DNA of 13,463 bases from an uncultured Bacilli bacterium (lineage in GTDB: Bacteria; Bacillota_I; Bacilli_A; RF39; UBA660): contig CAJUGF010000035.1 in NCBI GenBank assembly GCA_910585915.1, positions 1,600 to 15,062 on the forward strand. The letters run 5' to 3'. The notes beneath the pieces were generated by a model. The model searched no databases and was not told the origin of the DNA. It was given only the letters and a program-made list of their open reading frames with translations. Positions 7,474-13,412 of the stretch are shown here, one piece after another (positions within the stretch are counted from its first letter, which is position 1; each line of letters opens with the position of its first letter). The translations under genes were made by a program, and so were the position numbers.

Positions 7474-8934
7474 GTGGCAAAGAAAACAAAGAAAAAAATA
7501 AAAAAATCTGTTATCTTTCGGGGGTTTTCTCTTTTATTTTTTTTGATTAGTGTAATCATTGTTTTTCATGTCTATCGTTTGGGAGTTCTTCCTATAAATT
7601 ATTTTTTGATTTTTATTGGAATTTTATTGGCTCTTAATTTTTTGATATATCAAATGGTAGGTAGTACTCATTGGAAGAAGCGAATGATTGGTTCTTTTTT
7701 AGCCCTCTTTTTTAGCATTATTTTAGGAGCTGGCATTTTTTATAGTTCTACTACTTTACAATTTTTAGAGAGTGCCTTTCAAAGTAGAGAACGAATTGAA
7801 AATTATCAAGTCTTAGTTTTAAATTCTAGTAATTATGGAAGCTTAAAAGAATTAAAAGGTGGTAAGATTGGTGTTCCTTTTGCTAATTTTTCTGAAGGTG
7901 CACGAAAAATGCAAGAGGAGTTGAGAAAAAAAACAACACTTACGCTTCAAGAAAGTGAAAACTCTAATTTGGTTGAATCATTACTTCATAAAAATTTACG
8001 GGTGATTGTAATGGAAGAAGCTCAAAAAAATCTTTTTGTAGAAATGAATGAAGAATTTAAAAATGAAGTGAAAGTATTAGAAACGATTTCGGTGAGTGTT
8101 CCAAATAAGGTGAAGAAACGCGATACAAAACTTACTAAAGATTCTTTTCATATTTATGTTTCAGGAAATGATGAGTATGGAACTATTAATCAGGTTTCTC
8201 GTAGTGATGTTAATATGATTCTTACCGTAAATCCAATAACGCACAAGGTTCTTTTAACTTCTATTCCAAGAGATTATTATGTTACTTTAGCAGGTATGAA
8301 TGATGCCAAAGATAAACTTACGCATGCCAGTTTATATGGTATTGATACTTCAGTGAAGACACTTGAAAATTTACTTGATATTTCTATTGATTATTATGTT
8401 AAAATTAATTTTTCTTCTTTGGTTTCTTTAGTTGATGCTGTCGATGGTGTTGAAGTGGAGAGTGATGAAGCCTTTACTGCTCATTATTATGATGAGCCAG
8501 TGGATGAGTGGGTGACTTATACATTTAATGAGGGAATAAATCAATTAAATGGGAAACAGGCATTGGCTTTTTCAAGAGAAAGAAAGAGTTTTACTTTGGG
8601 TGATCGCGCACGAGCGAAACATCAGCAAATGGTTTTATCTGCTTTAATTCATAAAGTTTCTAGTCCTTCTATTTTAAAGAACTATACAAAGCTTTTAAAT
8701 GCTTTAAATGGAAGTTTTGATACCAATTTAAGTTATGAGGATATTTTATCTTTTTTACAATATCAGATTGATAAGAATCCTTCGTGGACGATTGAATCTA
8801 ATGTATTAGAAGGAACAGATGGTAATGAACATGTTTATTCAATGTCTTCCACTACTTATGTTATGAAACCTTCTTTAGAAAGTATTGAAGAGGCTAAGAA
8901 GAGTATTCAAATTATTTTAAAAAATGAGTCTTAA
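7474..8934 (+). CDS. LytR-CpsA-Psr (LCP) family cell-wall glycopolymer ligase
   Basis: LCP enzymes transfer undecaprenyl-phosphate-linked polymers such as teichoic acid or capsule onto peptidoglycan on the outer membrane face. The 486-residue product has a Lys-rich N-terminus, three membrane segments (about 14-34, 40-60, 72-91), an extracellular segment (about 110-210) reminiscent of half a solute-binding domain (SLKELKGGKIGVPF), and the LCP domain (about 222-395). LCP landmarks are visible: SRSDVNMIL (242-250) with R243 and D245, IPRD (264-267) and GDRARAKHQQ (376-385). The GTG at 7474 is chosen because AGGTGA (7464-7469) lies just before it; the in-frame ATG at 7456 has no ribosome binding site. 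The three-segment plus accessory-domain layout resembles long CpsA-like LCP proteins. Its place between dacF and spoIIAA is unlike B. subtilis. Own promoter and terminator frame it. Confidence 0.92.
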   Translation: MAKKTKKKIKKSVIFRGFSLLFFLISVIIVFHVYRLGVLPINYFLIFIGILLALNFLIYQMVGSTHWKKRMIGSFLALFFSIILGAGIFYSSTTLQFLESAFQSRERIENYQVLVLNSSNYGSLKELKGGKIGVPFANFSEGARKMQEELRKKTTLTLQESENSNLVESLLHKNLRVIVMEEAQKNLFVEMNEEFKNEVKVLETISVSVPNKVKKRDTKLTKDSFHIYVSGNDEYGTINQVSRSDVNMILTVNPITHKVLLTSIPRDYYVTLAGMNDAKDKLTHASLYGIDTSVKTLENLLDISIDYYVKINFSSLVSLVDAVDGVEVESDEAFTAHYYDEPVDEWVTYTFNEGINQLNGKQALAFSRERKSFTLGDRARAKHQQMVLSALIHKVSSPSILKNYTKLLNALNGSFDTNLSYEDILSFLQYQIDKNPSWTIESNVLEGTDGNEHVYSMSSTTYVMKPSLESIEEAKKSIQIILKNES

Positions 8935-8960
8935 TTTTGAATAAATTGCAAACTTTTTAT

Positions 8961-8996
8961 AATATTTGTCGAAGTTGTTTCGGCAAATATTTTTTT
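8961..8996 (+). terminator. Strong hairpin terminator between the LCP gene and spoIIAA
   Basis: A 13-bp stem (8961-8973 with 8979-8991, one G-T wobble), loop GTTGT, then a run of T to 8996. It ends only 18 nt before the spoIIAA ribosome binding site, leaving little room for a separate promoter. A TATAAT (8958-8963) overlaps its left arm. Confidence 0.88.
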
Positions 8997-9030
8997 GTTC
9001 TATATTTTTGTTGTAAGGAGATATTGGAAC

Positions 9031-9363
9031 ATGTTATACATGGATTTAGAGTATTGTAAGGGTGTTTTGTTTGTACGACTTGATGGAGCTTTGACAAAAA
9101 GAAATACATATCGTATTAATAATTATTTGGCGCCAGTGTTGAAGAAACATCGCATCAAGTTTTTGGTATATAATTTGTTTTCGGTTGTCAATGTGGATGA
9201 TGCTGGAATTGATGCGCTTTTAAGAACAAAACATGCTATTAAGAGTAATCATGGATCGGTTTATTTATGTGAAGTACCAGAACATTTGAAAAAAACTTTT
9301 AAAAGATTACGTGTTAAGGAAACGGAGAGTGAGCTTACTGCTTTGAATATTTTAAAGGTTTAG
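9031..9363 (+). CDS. spoIIAA: SpoIIAA-like anti-anti-sigma factor (STAS domain) with Asp at the phosphorylation site
   Basis: Small cytosolic STAS-domain protein. In B. subtilis SpoIIAA frees sigma-F by binding the anti-sigma kinase SpoIIAB and is inactivated by phosphorylation of Ser58. The 110-residue product aligns without gaps to B. subtilis SpoIIAA as I recall it: VYNLFSVVNVDDAGIDALL matches VLNLEDLSFMDSSGLGVIL, and the following helix HAIKSNHGSVYLCEVPEHL also fits. The target Ser is Asp57 and the neighbouring Ser is Ala58 (GAT GCT, 9199-9204). Start 9031 is supported by AAGGAG (9015-9020), 10 nt upstream; an ATG at 9040 is possible. The next gene, a sigma factor, begins 8 nt after the stop, with the stop codon inside its ribosome binding site, so the two are translationally coupled. 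spoIIAB is missing between them. Assignment as SpoIIAA rests on fold plus synteny; a divergent STAS regulator is the alternative. Confidence 0.85.
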   Translation: MLYMDLEYCKGVLFVRLDGALTKRNTYRINNYLAPVLKKHRIKFLVYNLFSVVNVDDAGIDALLRTKHAIKSNHGSVYLCEVPEHLKKTFKRLRVKETESELTALNILKV

Positions 9364-9371
9364 GTGAAAAT

Positions 9372-10031
9372 ATGACAGAAGCAGATGTGGTTTTAGAAAA
9401 TGAATGGTTGATTCAAAAAGTTGCGAAACGTTTTTATAATGTAGAATATGAAGATTTATATCAGGCAGGGGTGGTTGGACTTCTTCATGCTTTACAAAAT
9501 TATCATAGTGATGGAATGACAAAGTTTTCGACTTATGCATTTCCTTATGTATTTGGAGAAATGTATCAAACAGTATTTAAGAATCAAAGCATTAAGCTTA
9601 GTAAAGATGTGTTAAGGACTTATCAAAAGATTGAAATGGCCAGAAGTGCTTTAGCACAAAAATTACATAAGGTTCCTACGTATGATGAAGTTGCTCTTTT
9701 TTTAGAAATGGATCCTTTATTGGTTTCACAAATTGTTGTATCAGGAAGTTATATGATGATGAGTTTGGATGATACTGCATTAGGAGAAGAGAGACAATTT
9801 TATGAAACTGTATCAAATGAAGAAGTGTTATCTTTGGATGACAAATTAACTCTTTTTGATAGTATATCTACTTTAAACCCAGAAGAACAAAAGATTATTG
9901 AATATCGTTATTTTGAAGATTTGACACAATCTGAAATTGCTGATAGATTAAATATGACACAAGTAATGGTATCAAGATATGAAAAGAAATCCTTGCAAAA
10001 AATGAGGTCTTATTATAATAGGGCAGCTTAA
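9372..10031 (+). CDS. sigF: Sporulation sigma factor of the sigma-F/sigma-G group
   Basis: RNA polymerase sigma-70 family subunit, by context the early forespore factor sigma-F. The 219-residue product has region 2 (about 10-80: EYEDLYQAGVVGLLHAL, then KFSTYAFPYVFGEM), region 3 (about 82-125) and region 4 (about 160-215), whose helix-turn-helix TQSEIADRLNMTQVMVSRYEKK (185-206, with key residues Q186, Q197, S201, R202) closely matches TQSEVADRLGISQVQVSRLEKK of B. subtilis sigma-F. It is shorter than the usual 250 or so residues because about 30 N-terminal residues (region 1.2) are absent, and region 2.3/2.4 has VFKNQSIKLSK where sigma-F has IRDDGTVKVSR. ATG 9372 follows AGGTGA (9362-9367). It is co-transcribed with spoIIAA and followed by a terminator. 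Sigma-G is the main alternative; absence of spoIIAB leaves its control open. Confidence 0.88.
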   Translation: MTEADVVLENEWLIQKVAKRFYNVEYEDLYQAGVVGLLHALQNYHSDGMTKFSTYAFPYVFGEMYQTVFKNQSIKLSKDVLRTYQKIEMARSALAQKLHKVPTYDEVALFLEMDPLLVSQIVVSGSYMMMSLDDTALGEERQFYETVSNEEVLSLDDKLTLFDSISTLNPEEQKIIEYRYFEDLTQSEIADRLNMTQVMVSRYEKKSLQKMRSYYNRAA

Positions 10032-10033
10032 GC

Positions 10034-10065
10034 AAAAAATTCTAACAAAATGTTAGAGTTTTTTT
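10034..10065 (+). terminator. Intrinsic terminator after sigF
   Basis: TCTAACA (10041-10047) pairs with TGTTAGA (10051-10057) across a 3-nt loop, extended by A and T arms (from 10034 and to 10065). It begins 3 nt after the sigF stop. Confidence 0.9.
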
Positions 10066-10080
10066 ATGTGTGTTGATAAT

Positions 10081-10109
10081 TTCAAAGTTAATTGAAAAGT
10101 GTTTGTAAT
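10081..10109 (+). promoter_or_regulatory. Weak candidate sigma-A promoter of the surface-protein gene
   Basis: TTCAAA (10081-10086), a 17-bp spacer and TGTAAT (10104-10109), 4/6 and 5/6 matches. The gene must have its own promoter because a strong terminator precedes it, but this match is only moderate and no good forespore-type match was found. Confidence 0.3.
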
Positions 10110-10179
10110 AGGTGTGGGGAAATTAATTCTTGTTTTTGTATATCATTGGTGTATTACATTTAGAATAGAGGTATTTGTT

Positions 10180-11547
10180 ATGAAGTTAAAAGTTTTTCGT
10201 GAGTATAGTAAAAAGAAACAAGTGCTATTTGTAGGATGTCTTGTCGTTATTCTTTTCATGGCTGCTATTTATATCTATCGAACATATGCGATTTATCAAG
10301 AACGAGAAGATTTTGATGTGATTAAAGGTAATGTTCCAGATCAAAATTATGATGTTTATTTTTCTTATGTTTTGAAAAGTGAAGACGGAAGTGAAGAATT
10401 GCTTTCATCTATCCCTCAAGATAAGAATTATAATGTCTCGATTCATTGTGATAAAGGTGCGAATGGTTTTTGGAACTATGAGCTTTGGGGACCACAAATT
10501 ACTAATATTACACAGTCGAGAACAAAATGTAGGGTTCAATTTGAGGCTCCTATTAGGTTACTTACTGATATTATTCAGAATGCTCCTTTTGTTTCTTCTG
10601 GTGATGGTTTATATGAAGTAGAACATACAGATGCTGAAATCTCTTATACTAGTGACAGCAGTGCAATTAATCATTTAAAGCAAGTAGAATATCGTTATGC
10701 AGGAAAAAATCCTCATAATTACGTTTTATTTAATGATGAGCTTTGGAGAATTATTGGTCTTGTAAATACACAAGAAGGACAAAGAGTTAAAATTATTCGA
10801 AATGAGAGTTTGGGTTATTATTCAACTGATAGTAGTATTTCATCTATAAATAATGATGGTGGAATTAATGAATGGAGTCAAACTGACATTATGAAGTTAT
10901 TAAATCCAGGGTATGAGAGTGAAAGCATCGGTGGAAGTTTGTATTGGAATCGATTATCGGGAAATTGTTATATTAATTCTTCTTCTGTGACAAAAGAATG
11001 TAATTTTAGAGATATTGGATTATTACCTTCAGCAAAAGGAATGATTGATTTAATTACTTGGAATTTAGGAACCATTATTGGGGATTATACTTCTCTTGGT
11101 ACAACATTGAATCTTTATAGTTCAGAAAGAAGTGGTAATATTGGAAAGCAATGTAAAGAATCAAATACTTGTAATGATACAGAACTTCGTAAAATAAGTT
11201 GGCGAGGTTATCTTGGACTTGTGTATCCTTCTGACTATGGATATGCTACTAGTGGTGGAGATATTTCTAACCGTAGTACTTGTTTAAATTCTGCTTTGCA
11301 TTCTTATCCAGAGGATTGTTATTTAAATAATTGGATTAATAGTGTTGAAGGAATAGCAACTATAACTCCTCGTCCTATTTCTAATGATGCTTATGGTTTT
11401 TTTCGAATAAGTTATGATGGAAGCCAAATTGGTGGAACAATTGCGTCCTTTCCTTCTTCTATTGTTCCTACCTTATATTTAAAAAATAGTGTTAAAGTTG
11501 TAAATGGTAATGGTGAAAAAGAAACTCCTTATGAACTGATCATTTAA
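10180..11547 (+). CDS. Membrane-anchored extracellular protein of unknown function with four close cysteine pairs
   Basis: I cannot assign a function. The 455-residue product has a basic N-terminus, one membrane segment (about 14-33) and a long outside part without a sorting signal. The first outside portion (about 50-122) ends with C90 and C117 around FWNYELW and RTKC; a second domain (about 170-440) begins YAGKNPHNYVLFNDELWRI and contains EWSQTDIMKLLNPGY, LVYPSDYGYATSGG and a final TLYLKNSVKV. Eight outside cysteines fall into close pairs: 90/117, 263/274, 325/331, 368/380. Similar sequences are, as I recall, common as multi-copy surface proteins in uncultured gut Bacillota, and the W-R-x-I start resembles DUF6273-like domains; both points are memory, not a search. 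Start 10180 is chosen over GTG 10099 because AGAGG (10167-10171) precedes it and the membrane segment is then correctly placed. Its position inside a sporulation cluster is unusual. Confidence 0.85.
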   Translation: MKLKVFREYSKKKQVLFVGCLVVILFMAAIYIYRTYAIYQEREDFDVIKGNVPDQNYDVYFSYVLKSEDGSEELLSSIPQDKNYNVSIHCDKGANGFWNYELWGPQITNITQSRTKCRVQFEAPIRLLTDIIQNAPFVSSGDGLYEVEHTDAEISYTSDSSAINHLKQVEYRYAGKNPHNYVLFNDELWRIIGLVNTQEGQRVKIIRNESLGYYSTDSSISSINNDGGINEWSQTDIMKLLNPGYESESIGGSLYWNRLSGNCYINSSSVTKECNFRDIGLLPSAKGMIDLITWNLGTIIGDYTSLGTTLNLYSSERSGNIGKQCKESNTCNDTELRKISWRGYLGLVYPSDYGYATSGGDISNRSTCLNSALHSYPEDCYLNNWINSVEGIATITPRPISNDAYGFFRISYDGSQIGGTIASFPSSIVPTLYLKNSVKVVNGNGEKETPYELII

Positions 11548-11560
11548 GGCTTCTTTTTTT
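11516..11560 (+). terminator. Probable terminator overlapping the end of the surface-protein gene
   Basis: CCTTA (11527-11531) pairs with TAAGG (11545-11549), extended across a small internal loop by AAAAAGAA (11516-11523) with TTCTTTTT (11551-11558), and a T run to 11560. The stop codon lies in the right arm. The 13-nt loop makes it weaker than the others here. Confidence 0.5.
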
Positions 11561-11594
11561 CTGTGTAATAATCTAATAAAATAAAAAAAGTTTT

Positions 11595-11624
11595 TGTATA
11601 AATTTTTTTTCTCTTTTCATACTA
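11595..11624 (+). promoter_or_regulatory. Forespore (sigma-G/sigma-F type) promoter of the spoVA operon
   Basis: TGTATA (11595-11600), a 17-bp spacer and CATACTA (11618-11624). This is one base from the classical sigma-G consensus TGAATA - 17/18 bp - CATACTA, and the spoVA operon is sigma-G dependent in B. subtilis. Transcription would begin around 11631, at the ribosome binding site itself, giving a leader of only about 12 nt. Confidence 0.75.
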
Positions 11625-11642
11625 GAAATGAGGAGGAAAATT

Positions 11643-12080
11643 ATGAATCAAGATGAATATAAAAAGTTGGTTGATGAGCTGACTCCAAAAGAAAATAAAT
11701 TAAAAAATGCTTTGGTTGCTTTTTTGGTTGGTGGTCTTATTGGATTTGTTGGGGAAGTAATTATTCATATTTTAACATCATCATTTGGATTGGAATCAAT
11801 AGAGGCTTATACATGGCTTTGCATTTTGCTTATTTTTGTTGGAAGTTTTCTTACTGCATTAGGATTCTTTGATAATTGGGTAACACGAGTGAAGGCAGGA
11901 CTTATTGTGCCAACTACTGGTTTTGCTCATTCTATTACAAGTTCTGCTTTAGATTATAAGAAAGAGGGACTGATTACTGGACTTGGTGCTAATTTTTTCA
12001 AATTAGCAGGTAGTGTATTACTTTATGGAATCATTGCTGCATTTTTTTTATCAATTGTGGGGGTGATATTCTATGGATAG
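11643..12080 (+). CDS. spoVAC: Stage V sporulation protein AC, spore inner-membrane DPA channel subunit
   Basis: SpoVAC lies in the spore inner membrane and takes part in uptake of dipicolinic acid during sporulation and its release in germination; the B. subtilis protein has been reported to behave as a mechanosensitive channel. The 145-residue product has a charged N-terminus (1-22) and about four hydrophobic segments (about 23-46, 56-74, 84-100, 118-143). Family motifs are VPTTGFAHS (89-97) and a GANFFKLAG-type stretch (115-123). Length fits the family (about 150). The ATG at 11643 is chosen because AGGAGG (11631-11636) sits 6 nt upstream; the in-frame ATG at 11628 lies before that site and before the predicted transcription start. 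It heads the operon behind a forespore-type promoter and overlaps spoVAD by 8 nt. Confidence 0.93.
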   Translation: MNQDEYKKLVDELTPKENKLKNALVAFLVGGLIGFVGEVIIHILTSSFGLESIEAYTWLCILLIFVGSFLTALGFFDNWVTRVKAGLIVPTTGFAHSITSSALDYKKEGLITGLGANFFKLAGSVLLYGIIAAFFLSIVGVIFYG

Positions 12081-13050
12081 TATAAAATTTAGTAATGTTT
12101 ATGTTAAAGATTCTTTTAGTGTTGTTGGACCTTTAGAAAGTGAAGGACAAATTAAGAATTTACATTTAACAATGGACGATTATTATTATCATGAGAAAAC
12201 TTTTGAACAGGCTGAGATTAAAATGCAACGAGTTGTTATTGATAATTTATTGCTTCGTAATAAATTATTGGAAAGTGATATCGATTATTTAATAAGTGGA
12301 GAACTTTCTAATCAACTTGCAATTAGTAGTTATGCTGCTAAAAATTATCGTATTCCTTTTTTGGGAGTTTATAGTGCTTGTGCATCTTTTGTGGAAGGTA
12401 TGATTTTTGGAAGTAAGTTATTAGATGGTAGGGGAAGTAGAAAGGCTATTGTTTTAAGTTCTAGTCATAATTTAAATGCTGAAAAACAATTTCGTTTTCC
12501 TATTGAATATGGTGCCCCAAAACCTAAGACTACTACATTTACAGCAACTGCTTGTGTTGGATCCATTTTAACTCGTGATAATACAAATTTGAAAGTAGAA
12601 GGGGCTACTGTTGGAACCGTTATTGATTTGGGGTGCAAAGATGCTACTCATATGGGGGCTGTAATGGCTCCTGCAGCAGCACAAGTGTTGATGCAACATT
12701 TAAATGATTTTCGAAGAACTGTAGATTACTATGATGTTATACTTACTGGTGATCTTGGAAGTGTTGGGGCAACTATTTTTCGTGAGTATTTAAAACGGAG
12801 CTATGGAATAAAGATTAAAAATCATGTTGATGCCGCTAAGGAGATTTATTTAGATAGTCAAGATGTTTATGCAGGAGCAAGTGGACCTACAGCTTTACCT
12901 TTAGTTTTGTTTCACAAAATCGTAAAAAATAATCGTTTTAAAAAGATTTTAATTATTGGGACTGGGTCTTTGCATAGTCCAACATTAGTAAATCAAAAAA
13001 TTACAATACCAGCCATTGCACATGCAATTAGTTTGGAGGTTTTAAAATGA
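12073..13050 (+). CDS. spoVAD: Stage V sporulation protein AD, DPA-binding thiolase-fold protein
   Basis: SpoVAD is the soluble, membrane-associated partner in the SpoVA complex. It has a thiolase/ketosynthase fold that lacks the enzyme activity and binds dipicolinic acid for import into the developing spore. The 325-residue product (family about 335-340) shows the thiolase-like nucleophile-elbow sequence GVYSACASFVEG with C103, the stretch SSSHNLNAEKQFRFPIEYG (129-147) that is typical of SpoVAD, TATACVGS (158-165) and a C-terminal IIGTGSLHSPT (294-304). The ATG at 12073 overlaps the end of spoVAC by 8 nt and has GGGGGTGAT (12059-12066) in front. It overlaps spoVAE by 4 nt (ATGA), so the three genes are translationally coupled. 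No frameshift or lost motif is seen. Confidence 0.95.
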   Translation: MDSIKFSNVYVKDSFSVVGPLESEGQIKNLHLTMDDYYYHEKTFEQAEIKMQRVVIDNLLLRNKLLESDIDYLISGELSNQLAISSYAAKNYRIPFLGVYSACASFVEGMIFGSKLLDGRGSRKAIVLSSSHNLNAEKQFRFPIEYGAPKPKTTTFTATACVGSILTRDNTNLKVEGATVGTVIDLGCKDATHMGAVMAPAAAQVLMQHLNDFRRTVDYYDVILTGDLGSVGATIFREYLKRSYGIKIKNHVDAAKEIYLDSQDVYAGASGPTALPLVLFHKIVKNNRFKKILIIGTGSLHSPTLVNQKITIPAIAHAISLEVLK

Positions 13051-13397
13051 TATTTTTGAATGCTTTCTTGTTATCTGGATTTATTTGTATGCTTGGACAG
13101 CTTATTTTAGATAACACAAAATTAACACCAGGACATGTAACCAGTATGTTTACTGTATTTGGAGCTATTTTATCTTTTTTTGGAATTTACCAAAAATTAA
13201 TTCAATGGGCTGGTGCAGGTGCTACAGTTGTTATTTCTAATTTTGGTCATCTGCTTTATCAAGCAGGGATTGAAGGTTTTTCAGAGTTTGGTATTTTAGG
13301 ATTTTTCTCTGGGCTTTTAACAAAATCTTCTGCTGCTATTGTAAGTGCTGTTATTTTTTCATTTATACTTACTTTATTTTTTAAACCAAAAGATTAA
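13047..13397 (+). CDS. spoVAE: Stage V sporulation protein AE (SpoVAEb type), spore inner-membrane protein
   Basis: Third member of the conserved SpoVAC-AD-AE core that moves dipicolinic acid across the spore inner membrane. The 116-residue protein is hydrophobic throughout, with membrane segments at about 2-20, 32-52, 57-75 and 83-112, and ends in FKPKD, as does the B. subtilis SpoVAEb (FKPKG). Other matches to that family are GQLILDNTKLTPGH (17-30) and AGAGATVVISNFG (55-67). It is a distant homologue of SpoVAC, sharing the AGAG-type loop. ATG 13047 overlaps the spoVAD stop (ATGA) and is preceded by GGAGG (13035-13039). A terminator overlaps its end, so the operon stops here without spoVAF or spoVAEa. 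Confidence 0.94.
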   Translation: MIFLNAFLLSGFICMLGQLILDNTKLTPGHVTSMFTVFGAILSFFGIYQKLIQWAGAGATVVISNFGHLLYQAGIEGFSEFGILGFFSGLLTKSSAAIVSAVIFSFILTLFFKPKD

Positions 13398-13412
13398 AGC
13401 TTTTGGTTTTTT
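13383..13412 (+). terminator. Intrinsic terminator of the spoVA operon, overlapping the spoVAE stop
   Basis: AAACCAAAAG (13383-13392) pairs perfectly with CTTTTGGTTT (13400-13409) across a 7-nt loop that contains the stop codon, followed by Ts to 13412. Confidence 0.88.

Noticed and set aside
9352..9540. Minus-strand open frame overlapping the start of sigF
   Set aside because: It is a shadow of two well-supported plus-strand genes, has no recognisable motif, and does not resemble SpoIIAB.
10137..10162. TGTATA followed by CATTTA as a forespore promoter for the surface-protein gene
   Set aside because: The spacer is only 14 bp and the -10 does not fit CATNNTA, so I do not claim forespore control.
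281..13397. Possible mycoplasma-type genetic code (UGA = Trp), given the AT-rich sequence
   Set aside because: pnp and spoVAD end naturally at TGA, and tryptophans inside genes are written TGG.
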